Source: Hymenoscyphus infarciens (lineage: Eukaryota; Ascomycota; Leotiomycetes; Helotiales; Helotiaceae). From it: 64,000 bases of DNA. Positions within the stretch are counted from its first letter, which is position 1. The number at the start of each line of letters is the position of its first letter. The position numbers and the translations under genes are program-made. Shown piece after piece: positions 47,225-58,332 of the stretch. The notes beneath the pieces were generated by a model, which had not been told where the DNA came from, searched no databases, and saw only the letters and a list, made by a program, of their open reading frames with translations. Location of the stretch: the NCBI GenBank assembly GCA_001414345.1, contig LLCB01000050.1, forward strand, positions 1-64,000, given 5' to 3'.

Positions 47225-50200
47225 ATGCCTGGCTATAGGAACGACAAGAAGAAAGGCAACGACGCGGTCGGAATGTCCAACAAGGCGCGCTTCGACAAAG
47301 CGGGCAAGACCACCAGTATGCGACCAATGTCCACAGCCAACACTTCTTTCCTCAATACTACCACCCAACCACCTCCACCTCCAGCACCTCCTCAAGTACC
47401 AACCTCTTCCATGATCACCGCGATGGCAAAGATGGAAGGTACGATGTCGAGCTCTAGGTATTCCACGACAACAGCTCTCAGAACAAAGGCCTTGGATGCT
47501 GCTACTCCATCTCCATTAGGAGGATCGTTCTCGGCATCTGTGCCACCATACCAGGTCGGTGCTACTGGTAGGCTTGGACAACCATCTGCTTCGGGTAGGT
47601 CTTCTTTTGAGGCGCCCTCTACTACCACTTCAAGCGCATTTGGTCAACCATCGTCGCATGGCCCAAGCGGATTTGGTAAATCACCTGCTCAGAGTATAAA
47701 ACCTTATGACTTTGGTGTTCAACCAGGAACATCTTTTACATTTGGAGAATCTTCGGCGAACAACTCAATCGTGGCTACCTCCTCGGCTAGCTTCTCGCTT
47801 AACTCTGCTGCTCCTTTCCCAAACTCAACCCCTGGTAAGTCTATATTCTCGAAGCTTCTTTTAATCTCTAGAGTGTACAGGGATTACTCTTCGAGTCTTC
47901 TATGCTCTCCAAATATTTCCCAAAAACTGTTGGACTTTCTCGAAAGATTAGACTGACTCCAATGTCCTAGAATTAGGCGGACCTCCACTTCAAGCCCTTG
48001 CCAGCTCGACCGACCTCCCTTCCACTCCCACCGAGTCCGTTGCACCCGTCTCGCACCCTCCTGAGCCCAAATTCTCTGGTATTATCTCAGTACATGGCCC
48101 TAATTCCCCCCACAATCGTGAGAAGCAATTTCGAGCCACGGATATGACCAACGAGAGTACTACGAAGTCGTCTGGCCAAGGCGCAGCTGACGAGTGGAAT
48201 TCCAAGCGCGCAGAGCGCAGAAGAGTTTTGAACCCTACCACCGCTGCTGAATCGGCTGATCAGATCGTTTCTGCTGCTCCCTCTCCTGATCTCACGACTA
48301 CCCAGTCTTCTGTTTCTGATAGCATCACCGAATCAGAATTCCAGCGTTCTACTCGCGGTGGAAACGGGAATAGTTCAACAACAACCTCGGTCTTTAATTC
48401 TGCCAATCCAAACCCTCCTACCATCGGTAACATATTTGGGCATCTTGATGAGAAGGAATCAGCCGAGTCAGACGACTCTGACACCGCTAGCGACTCAGAG
48501 GACGCAGATTCGGCCGAAGAGGATTTCCTCCAAGACGGCTCCTTGGAAGACGACGGTTCAGAAGACAACGATCCAGAGGATTTGGCCGCGGATGGGGAAG
48601 ACTCTTTGGGAGTTGATGACCATGGCTCCTTACAAAGTAAGGAAGACACGGATTCTATCGGACATCCTTTAGAAGGCGATGATGATGGCGCTCCCGAGGG
48701 CGATGAGGATGATTATCCGGCACAACTTGAAGAAGTTCCTTCGGAACACGACGAAAAACCCACCGGTGGCAGTTTGTTTGATCGTGCAACCAAAAATGGA
48801 ATCTCCATGAGAACTATTCTTGCAGATTCTGATGTCGTTACCCTCCCCGAAATTGTTTCCTCTGCCGAATCCTCCCAGCCGTTATCGAACCCACCCGAGA
48901 GCAGAATGGATGCACCATTATTGGAGTCTAGCAGCTCTGGTTTGCAAATCTCCTCAGAGACTACCCCAACAACCAACGAGGTTGTAAAGAAGCCGGTGAA
49001 GATGCTTATGGATTCGAGGTTCAGCCCTGAAAACCTGGCGAAAGAAATGGTTGCTGCTGCTGCCACTCCAAATTCCAGCGTCATCCCTCTTTCCCCCTCG
49101 GCTCCCTCGGCAGAGGTCTTGCAATTTCAGCCACCTAACTCTCTCACGCTTAAGCTGGCCCCTCCTACACACCAAGATCTTCCATCAGGCGCTTCTGTTA
49201 TACACCAGACTACCAATCCTTTTGCTGTTCCCGATGCAAACGAGGAAAGAGCCAATAAGCCTATCGCGGATACGACAGACTCCCGCTCCAACGATTCGTA
49301 CGATAGTGAACCCAAGGGTGATCATATCACCGACACTACAACTTCCATCGGGTCCGACACTGAAGAATCGTACGATGGCGATTTCGAAGATGTTCATATA
49401 CCAGGCTTAAGCGATTCTTTCCCACCCGTTGAAGCTTCTCCTGAAATTGAGCCTCTCCCATCATCACTCGCAGCAGAGATTGCAAGATGTAAGGAGAAAA
49501 ATGGGGGGGATTGGGACGCATCTTCTACTGGCCTACCTGAAGATGGGAATATCAATGAAAATGAGGGTGCGGAATCACAAAATGGTGATACCAACGTCCC
49601 ACCTGGGACCTTTACCTTTGTCGCACGGAACGAAGAGGAAGAAGAGAGAAGCATTGTGAATTCAGCAGAGGATACCCAGGAGATTTCCACAGTCCCAGTT
49701 CCAGTTTCAACTCTACACTCTGATAGTGCAACTGCATTTGATGAACCGAACTCGAACTTAGCTGAAGCACCTCAAGAGGTTATTCCAGAGCCAGTCGATC
49801 AGAGTTCCCAACCTGTCGTCGCAACACCAAAGAGCAGGATGAATGCACCATTGTCGGAGTCTATATTTTCAGGCAAACCAACTTCCAACCCTGTCGACGC
49901 GACGCCCAACAAAAAGCTCGGTAAAAATGCGAAGAGACGGAATGCAATTAAAGCCAACCAAGCTCTAATGACCCCCGCAGAACTATCGCAGGTCCCCAAA
50001 CACCGGGGATGTCGTCAAAGACGTCGAGGACAAGAAAATGAGGAGAAAGGCCTGACACCAGTCCCTTCTGGCGTAGAATCTGCCCCAGAGCAAAATGCAC
50101 CTCACGCTTCAGATGACGCTTCTAACACTCCGTTCACGGCTAAGGAAGAAGAGGTCATGTGTGACTCCCTTTCGTCCACCTCGAAGACGGACCCACCTCC

Positions 50201-51818
50201 ACGGGAGCTCGCCGAGGTTAGCAGTAAGGGCGATATCAATGCTACCCCTGAGCCGATTGTAGAAGAGCACTCTGCTACTGCCGAATTACCGGATGATATC
50301 ACCGCTGGCTCTTCTTCTGTTACAGCCTCTCAATCTGCTTCTGAGAATATGGAGCCGGTGAACACCCTCAAACCTGAAGACGGCACCAATACGGATAGCA
50401 ATGGAGAGCCTGGTAGCAAAATTCCTGTTTCTGCTACATTCCAACACTCCACTGCTCCCGACAGTGAGGAAAGCAAGCCGAAGAGCGTCGATACCAATGT
50501 CGAAACAATGATCACTGCGATGATTGCTGCGAAGATGAAGGGTGTTGGAGAGCAAATGCAGACACTGGAGGCTGGCCATGCTGACCTGAACACCAAGAAC
50601 CAGCAATTGGTGGATCAGGTGGGTTCCATGCAGACCGATGTAGACAAACTTCGATCTGAGAATGATCAATTGGAGGATCAAGTGAGTTCTATGCAGACAG
50701 ATGTAGACACGCTTCGATCTGAGAAGAATCAATTGGAGGATCAAGTGGGTTCTATGATGAAAGACGTAGACACGCTTCGATCTGAGAAAGGTCAATTGGA
50801 GGATCAAGTGAGTTCTATGATGAAAGATGTAGACGCGCTTCGATCTGAGAAGGGTAAATTGGAGGATCAAGTGAGTTCTATGCAGACAGATGTAGACAAA
50901 CTCGGATCCGAAAATAAGTCCCTACGTGGCGACGTCGACAAGCTCAACATTCAGTTAGGAAAGACTCAGGAAGCCAAGATTAAGTTGGAGAAGCGGCTCA
51001 GAGACGCAAACGAAGCTTGGTTCACGAATCGCCAGAAGTTGGAGAAGAAGCTGGAAACCGCGAGAAAGGCTCAAGACGAGTTATCGACGAGCCAGGTGAT
51101 CTTACGAGGCGAGAATCAAACCTTGGAAAGAGAGAATGCAGCCTTGCACAGCAGTAATGGAGGCTTGGCTTACGGTCATTTTTGCTTGCAATTGCAGAAG
51201 AGCGAGCTGGCCCGCGAGAATGAGGTTCTTAGAATCAAGAATCAAGTCTTGAACCACCAGAAGGTTGCTTGGGAGAGCGTTGAGAAGACCAAGCTAACTG
51301 CTGAGAGAGATGCCTTGCTACGCAAGAACTCAGACCTTAACAAGGAGTGGGCAAGCAAGAACCTCTCTTTGACGACCGATCTTCAACAGAAGGAGAAGGA
51401 ACACGAGATTACTCGCGCTGCTCTTGCCAAGTCAAACTCAAACTCACCCACCTCTTCCGCCACACTATTCATGTTAGCACTATGTGTCGCAAGCGCCGCA
51501 GTTCTTTGGTTTCTCCGCAGTCACTTCGATTTCACAGGCTTCCTCAGAGTCATTCGCGAGAGTTCTATTGCAGCAAAGATCGAAGAACTGGTTCTTCTAA
51601 ACCACGTTATCCTTGAAGATCCAACTTCTCACCTTGCGCAGATTCCTCTTCCATCGATCGACGCCATGACTCGACTCCAAGGAGTTGTTTCCCCTTTCTG
51701 TCACGATGAGATGAGTACTTCGCCGGATTACGTCTTCAACGATACCGAAATCGCCAGCTGCGGTGTCAATTTACTTTGCTGGGCTATCAGAGGATTGCGC
51801 GGTGTTTTCTCTTTGTAG
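47225..51818 (+). CDS. Large acidic coiled-coil protein with a C-terminal membrane segment
   Basis: 1485 residues from exons 47225-47834 and 47971-51818 (136-bp GT-AG intron, phase 1; shorter splices hit stops). I do not recognise the family. The N-terminus is Ser/Thr/Pro/Gly-rich with scattered FG dipeptides (about 120-180). A very acidic region (about 340-430) and long disordered Ser/Pro stretches follow. A block containing SRM-(D/N)-APL-x-ES is duplicated. A coiled coil begins near residue 1060 and includes five 21-residue repeats (1085-1189). A single hydrophobic segment, FMLALCVASAAVLWFL (about 1370-1385), is followed by about 100 residues. The layout suggests a membrane-anchored tether or nuclear-envelope-type protein, but that is inference. 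Poorly conserved sequence is likely. Confidence 0.8.
50613..50927 (+). repeat. 63-bp in-frame coding repeat, five copies
   Basis: Each copy encodes 21 residues (three heptads) of form DQVSSMQTDVDKLRSENQLE with small changes. Copies 2-5 are very similar at DNA level, pointing to recent expansion by unequal exchange or slippage. The period is a multiple of seven residues, so copy-number change keeps the coiled-coil register. Confidence 0.95.
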
Positions 51819-52004
51819 TAGCTTCGGCTATCACAAGACGATGTTTTCTTTTGTTTTTCTATGGAAGGAGTTATGATTTCCCTTTGACCGTTTTTTTCTT
51901 TTCAAAAATGTTTCTTTTTCAATACTCAGACGTTATTTGTGGAGGACCGGGAATCACGCAGGGTGTGTATCTAATCGGGGACCATTGCACAGTCAGCAAG
52001 AGAG

Positions 52005-52260
52005 GAGCTGCCAACAGCCAAGGGTTAGGAATAAACGCAAATTTGCGTCGAAACAACCGACAATATTTATCAGGGAGCTTGGAACGAGCATAAAATGCGC
52101 GGAAAACAGGAGGAGCTGCCAACAGCCGAGGGTTAGGAATAAACGCAAGTGTGCGTCGAAACAACCGACAATATCTGTTAGGGAGCTAGGAACGAGCATA
52201 AAATGTGTGGAAACGGTCGCCAACATCAACAGGGAACTAGGAATAAACGCAGGTTTGCGT
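52005..52260. repeat. 108-bp tandem repeat, ~2.4 copies
   Basis: The unit starts gagctgccaacagcc (52005 and 52113) and a third, shortened copy starts near 52207. Each unit contains a palindromic core; the first is a perfect 14-mer, acgcaaatttgcgt, and the later ones have drifted. Open frames on both strands across it are by-products of the repetition. Confidence 0.88.
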
Positions 52261-52604
52261 GGAAATAGTTGCCTAGGATGGAGGAACATATAACGTCGAT
52301 GGTTAATAGTTTTGTGTCTTTCAGCCAAAAAAGGGGGAGGCCAGTTTGTAGTAATAAATAACCCCTTAGAAAATCTCCTATACATTTGAAATCGTGATAT
52401 TACGCTGTGTATTTTTTTTTGGCTACGATATAAGATATAAAAGATAAATATAATAGTTAAGATAATAATTCAAGAAGTACTCTCGTATGTTTCTCTTATA
52501 TAGAAATTTTATTTCTCTTATCGAGAACTGTTTAATTCAAATTAGATAACTTTATAACCTTTTCATTTTACTATAGAATATCTTCTTCTCTTAAAAGAAT
52601 ACTA

Positions 52605-53000
52605 CTATCTATATCTCTCTATCTATTTAGAAAACTATACTTCTAAGTACTATCTTAAAATAAACCTAAAATCCTATCTTCTTTTAAAGTAGTACTAATA
52701 TCTATCTTTATCTATCTATTTAGAAAACTATACTTCTTAGTACTATCTTAAGATAAACCTAGAATCTTATCTTCTCTTAAAGTAGTACTAATATCTATTT
52801 TTATCTCTCTATTTAGAAAAATATAATTCTAAGTACTATCTTAAGATAAACCTAGAATCTTATCTTCTCTTAAAGTAGTACTAATATCTATCTTTATCTC
52901 TCTATTTAGAAAACTATACTAGTAAATACTATTTTAAAATAAACTGAAAATCTTATCTTCTCTTAAAATAGTACTAGTATCTATCTATATATATCTATTT
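52605..53000. repeat. 93-bp tandem repeat, ~4.3 copies
   Basis: The landmark tttagaaaactata recurs at 52626, 52719, 52812, 52905 and (diverged) 52998, exactly 93 bp apart. AT-rich; copies differ mainly by transitions. Confidence 0.92.
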
Positions 53001-53252
53001 AGTAATTAACTTTTCTTTTATTTTAAAAAAAAGCCTAAAGTTAACTAGAGACTTTTAGTATCTTCTATATTATAAATACTATAAGTCTAAGCATTAAACT
53101 AAGTCTAAAGAGTAGAGTCGTATTATAATTATAGTCTATTTACTAGCTAGGATTTCACTTACTACTACTAAATATAATACGTGATTTCTTATTCTCTCTC
53201 GCTCGCTCTTTTAATATCTTTTCTCTTCTCCTATTTATTAGTATTTTATTAA

Positions 53253-53677
53253 GAGCCTGTTTAGCTCGTGTATATCTAGGATATATACTACTAAAAATTA
53301 GAAGGTAATATATATATATATATATACTAATTCTATATATATACTAGTATTTAGTATATATATTTAAAAGTGCTATAAATCTCTTATTTAACCTTATATA
53401 TCTTAGTATATATATAAATAAGATATATACTACTAAAAAAAGATTTAGACCTCTAGAGGTATAAATCTCTAAAAGTTCGTATATATCTCTTCTTATCTAC
53501 TAGTTTTATAGTACTAACTTGAATATATACTAATATATATACTACGAGCTAAACGATTACTTAATATATTAAGAAATAAGTAATAATATATACTAACTTA
53601 TACGAGGTTACTATTTAGAACATCTCGTCAAATATCTATATATATATTTAAATAATTTATACGAGCTAAATAGGCTC
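53253..53677 (+). mobile_element. TWA-flanked TIR element (Harbinger-like), 425 bp
   Basis: Ends gagcctgtttagctcg ... cgagctaaataggctc with taa on both sides (53250-53252 and 53678-53680). Full-length, uninterrupted copy that shows the structure of the family; aligns end to end with 20153-21693 minus its nested element. Confidence 0.85.
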
Positions 53678-54114
53678 TAAAGTCGTAATTTATTATTTAG
53701 AGTATATAAAAGACTATCTCTTTAGTTCGCTTAAACTTATGTTTCTAGCTTTAACGCGATTTAAATAATTATATAGTCTACTAAGTATATATTTTATCTT
53801 ATTCTTTAAGCTATACTAAAATAGATAATAATCTACAAATATATCTTTATACTACTAAAAGATTACTGTAATATAAAAACTAAGATTACTATAGTATTTT
53901 ATCACGAAAAGACAATTACTAACACTAGGCTAGACTAAACTGTAGTGAATAGTGCGGCGAAGGGAATGAATCCAGCCATCACCCAATTCGGTAAAGCGCA
54001 AGAATTTCTTCTATCTAAGTTCCTTCCAGTCTTCTTCCACGCGTCGATACCTCAAACCTTCGGCTGTCAATTCTTCTTGTACTTTACCATCCACCTCTTG
54101 TACAAATCGCACCC

Positions 54115-55513
54115 ATGACTTCCACCATGACACCATATAGGCGCTTTGCACAAAATCAACGCCACGGTAATTGCGTTTCAGTAAGATCAAGCAATGTCAG
54201 ATACGTCGGGGGAGGTTCAAGCAAGACAACAGCTCCGAGAAACATTGGTGGACCTCCACAAGGGCCACGAACAGCTTTACCTGTGAATGTAACTCATCTC
54301 GTCACAACTCAACCTCCACTTCCACCACCTTTTTCATCAGCTTTGCCTTTCAATGTTGCCTCTCTCATCGCGTCTCAATCTCAACCATCTCCACCGCCAC
54401 TATCCGCGTTTGCCAAACCATCAGATGGAAGTGTCGTGCAGAATGATGTAAAACTGATGGACTCCATGACTTCGCCGCACGAACCTTCCAAGGATTCTGA
54501 TGTTGAAATCTAAGACGTTTCTAGTATAAGTGAGGTTGAAGAACGTAACACCGCGGCCGTTGCTTTCTTAGATTTTCTAGCCAAGGAGTTGAACCTCCCA
54601 TCCAACACTCAAAAAAGTCGTGCTCATGGCCAATACCCTCAAGAGACACACGACACCCATTTGGCAGACGATATTAGAGAGACCCATTCAAATTCCTCTC
54701 TTGGGCTCGAACCTGCAATACTACCAGAGGATTCCCAACAGAGAAAGCTCGGTAGCCATCAAAGACATCGAAGAAGAAAGCCAATGGAGCGGGAAGCTCG
54801 GGATATAAAAAAGAATGGCTTTCGTTGTGCGGTTCTATTGTACAGTCAGCACTTAGTTCCACTACGCCTTTCGCTTGAGTAGTTGGCAGTGGAACTTCAG
54901 TTTCTGAAAGAAATGTGGTAATTAATGATTCATCGTCATCGGCCCTTGAGGGCACTTCAGCTTCCGGGGAGGTATTTTCAAACCCATCTACCATGATCAT
55001 TGGTTCAAGTGAGTCAGCGCCCGCACCAGAGCAACAACACGTCAAGACCTCGATAGAAGTGTACCTAGGTATGTATGAAAGAAGGCTGTAATGATCCCCC
55101 AAGGAGCTTGTTCAAGTATATCCCTTATCTTACTCACCAACAAACACAAACACAACCAGTTCGAGCAGTAGCGCGACAGTAGGGCGTCATCGGGTGCCTC
55201 TGATATTGTACAGCTTCCACTCCCTGCCACGACACTCGTTCCAGTCGTTAACCGAAGAATTAGAGTCTTTGATGGAAAGGCGGCTGTTAACGCGCTAAAT
55301 CTGACTGCTGCTACGGGCACACCAACAGCAACACAGGATTCTATCACTCTTACTCCCGCGGACAGTCCTGATAATTCTACTCCGGCGGGAAAGGAAGTGT
55401 TTAGTGACCCTACCACACCTATCGCTTTTACCGAGGTCCCCAGTATCCCAGTTGCTGATAGTGAGAATTCCGTCGACGAGTCTATCACATCTTTTGCTCT
55501 TGGTCCGGTCTGA
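54115..55513 (+). pseudogene. Decayed Ser/Thr/Pro-rich protein gene
   Basis: Coding-like text runs across this region but in pieces. An ATG-started frame (54115) reaches an in-frame TAA at 54511-54513 and continues open beyond it to 54880 in the same frame. A second frame carries Ser-rich coding-like text from about 54740 through a TGA at 54876-54878 to about 55068, where a GTATGT donor-like site follows. A third frame is open from 55172 (just after a TAG) to the stop at 55511-55513. All three stops are one C-to-T step from a sense codon (CAA, CGA, CAG). Composition is Ser/Thr/Pro-rich and disordered throughout; no domain recognised. An undetected set of introns could rescue part, but not the first stop. 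Confidence 0.6.
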
Positions 55514-56650
55514 AGACTCCAGTTTTAGGGGAAAGGATACACCAGCAGCTTCACTAGAAATTTCTCTCTAATTTCTGGTACCATTACTGCACTACACAAT
55601 GAAAGGGGGGAAGATCCTTGGTAGGACACCTCTTGGGGATAAACCAGCAGGTATATGGGGAAGACCCACGAAGAAGCTTTGGGGGTAATTTTATCAATTG
55701 ATAATATAAACTTGAGATGTTTTTTCAGGAGCAGGAAATGTAAGCATCGGGTAAGGTCGCATTTCTACAATAAATTGTATTTACTTGCCAGATAATGAAT
55801 AGGGATTTTTTTTAAAAGTACGGCTCAAGTAATAGTTGTGAGTTTTCTCATTCTAAGGGATCTGTCTCTAATTCACGTGAAAAGAGAGAGTTCTTTTAGA
55901 CCAGCTATCAAAACTACTGGATCCTTTCTCTGACTCCAAGCTAATATATAGTCTTGATCGACATCTTTCAAATCACAAGCGAAATGTTTAAGCCAACCCC
56001 CTCAACCAGTCTCTAAAGCACTTCGATTAGCAAGTATATAGCTAGAAGTTTTTACCCCGGTCCCGTGTTTTTTAATTAAGAATTAACGTTCGATAGATCA
56101 ACTTTGGGGGCCAATCTGTCTTTTGGCCAGGGGGCTCAATCACTAGTAAGCTAGCATACAACCGGGAATTCTCCATATCTTAGGGCAAAAACATGTCCTC
56201 AAATCTACCAGGAGATCCAAAGAACTTGATTTCTTGGCTTTCTCCTCTTAATCACTCTCAGCGTAGTTTATCTTTCTATCCCCCTAACGTACCATTCTAT
56301 TATGCAGTTTCAGTTGCACCCACCCACCCACATTGATATTTCACTTCTACAATTTACCTATCATAACTCTACGCCATTTACTGAAGAATTCCCCCTTCAG
56401 TGTATTCAATAAGGCTTTGTTTTCCAATTTAGCTAGTAAGCCTTATATTCACTAGCAGAGTGCAGCGCCACCTCTGGCTAGGGGGCATAAAGATTCATCG
56501 TGCCCTCCTTGAATTTGAACCTCGCACAACACACAACACACAACACACACCAGTGTAAAGTGTAGCCTCCATCCATCTCAACCCCCTCCAACACCCCTTC
56601 AACAACAAAGTCTTCCTTCCTCTTTTTTGGCCTTTGCCACACAAGTCAAA
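55514..56650. other. Spacer upstream of the 2EXR gene
   Basis: About 1.1 kb without a supported gene. (acacaac)n-type repeats at 56523-56550 and a CT-rich leader precede the next start codon. Confidence 0.6.
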
Positions 56651-57805
56651 ATGGCAGACCAGCAGCATCAAATCACCTTTCAAGTCACGCTTCCGACCAG
56701 AGAGCGATCAGTATGCACCACCTGTTCATCGGCTTCCGAATCGACTCCAACCTCAACTGAAGCACTCATACAAAGCCTGCAAGTCCGATTGGCAATTCTG
56801 GAGAAAAAACTGGATTCTAATAATATGCCTCGTCTACGAGTCTTCTACCTTTTCCCCAAGTTGCCAGGGGAACTGAGGAAAAAGATATGGCTAATGGCAC
56901 TACGGGTTCCACGAATTGTTCACTTGATGCTTTATCGTATGCCTAACCCAACCTATCTGACAATTGAAGACTGACCAGGTATTAGAGTTCACCATTTCTC
57001 CTGGTGGCAATTCGGCTCTGCGTTCCGTCAACCGTGAAGCACGACAACAAGTTTCACCTTTTTTAACCCCGTTCACGGACGAACACTTTAATGACGGGTC
57101 CATAAGAAAATCCACAATTTTCGTGAATTGTGACCTCGACACCGTCCTGTATCCCTATAACGCCTGGGTCTTGGGACTTATTAGAAACCCCCTCCTCGAC
57201 CCGGTAAACGGCATCGCCCCCCTCCCTATGCCCATTAATCAAAAATTGAAAAGCATTGCCATTCCAGTTAAATCTTGGATGGAGCATACTGCAAGAGGAA
57301 ATGTGTTCAATATTGAGAACTTGGAGAAAATGCAAGTTGCGTTTGCAGTTTTTGGGATTCAACAAGGTATGTCCTTCCCGACTATACCTTATTCACTAGA
57401 AGCTAACCTCTCGTCTTTCTTTTAGTAACCCTCGTTACTCGCTTCAGACATTGCGATGAGCTGTTAAGAACTGAAATCTTCGATATTCCTGATGATCTTC
57501 CCATGGAACTTCACTCTTTAGATGGCCCCCGAAGTCCCGTATCCGAAAACTGGGCCTCATATCTCCATCTTCTTCATTGTACCTCCCCTCTAGAAGGATG
57601 GAACATCATCGAGACACGTATGAAAATGGCATTCTCCGAGGTCAGCCAACGCAGAATGAAGAAACGGGATAGTCTTTTGGCGAGCGGTGAGGCTACCATG
57701 GATGATATCGAGACCAAGGAAGCATATATCCACTTGCGAAAATGCGACGGATGGCGATGCCCTGTTTTTAGATTTCGGGACCTGATTTCGCCTAATACGG
57801 AATAA
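56651..57805 (+). CDS. 2EXR-domain protein
   Basis: 344 residues from exons 56651-56917, 56979-57366 and 57426-57805. Intron 1 (61 bp) uses the weak donor gttcac but is the only splice that keeps the frame and joins VPRI to VLEFTI. Intron 2 (59 bp) is canonical. The N-terminus has a short coiled-coil-like stretch (about 42-60), then the 2EXR core: FYLFPKLPGELRKKIWLMAL (about 75-94; cited only to 20 residues) followed by LRSVNREARQQV. The domain is abundant in fungi, and no biochemical role is firmly established. It is flanked by AT-rich, repeat-bearing DNA on the 3' side. Confidence 0.83.
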
Positions 57806-58080
57806 GGATGGGTTATTTTGATTACTTGCACTGTATCATCACCGGTCCTAGCGTCTAGATTGTGGCATCATTCTTCCTGTGTGTCTTCTCGGGGAGAGAA
57901 AGACTTTCTAGCTAGCTATTGTTACTTTTTGTTTTGTAATAGATTACTTTGATGGGTATCCTATCAGATGCGATCAGGATCAACTGGACCGTGCAACTAC
58001 ATCTACTCCTCTTTTAACTTGACAATTCTTTATAGAAGTAGTATTAAATCTTATAACGATCATATTTGGAAATTCATCAA

Positions 58081-58332
58081 GGGCCTGTTTAGCTCGTGTA
58101 TATCTAGGATATGCACCACCAAAAATCAAAAGGTAACATATATAAATATACACACCAACTCTATATATACACTAGTGTTTAGCATACACATTTAAAAGTG
58201 ATATAAATCCCGTGCTTAACCTTATATATCTTAGTGTATATATAAAAAGGATATATACTACTAAAAAAAGATTTAGATCTCGTTAGATATCTATATATAT
58301 ATTTAAATAATTTATGCGAGCTAAACAGGCTC
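58081..58332 (+). mobile_element. TWA-flanked TIR element, internally deleted, least mutated copy
   Basis: 252 bp, gggcctgtttagctcg ... cgagctaaacaggctc, with caa/taa flanks (58078-58080 and 58333-58335). The first ~195 bp match the left part of the 425-437-bp copies and the last ~55 bp the right end. The junction lies at a short shared tctc. It retains C and G where other copies have T and A, so it is closest to the unmutated form. Confidence 0.8.

Larger units (their letters stand above)
51819..54114. other. Spacer with minisatellites and AT-rich block
   Basis: Contains a 108-bp repeat, a 93-bp repeat and a TIR element, listed separately. 53000-53250 and 53680-53930 are AT-rich, RIP-like and without frames. 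Normal composition resumes at about 53940. Confidence 0.7.

Noticed and set aside
51937..52293. 118-codon repetitive protein, and the minus-strand 130-codon frame across the same site
   Set aside because: Both arise from the 108-bp DNA repeat, whose length is a multiple of three; no other coding sign.
54674..55102. Minus-strand 142-codon frame
   Set aside because: The plus strand across the same interval carries Ser-rich coding-like text and a donor site; the minus frame is its shadow.
56918..56978. Frameshift pseudogene in the 2EXR gene
   Set aside because: An intron with a weak gttcac donor restores the frame and the conserved junction, so decay need not be assumed.
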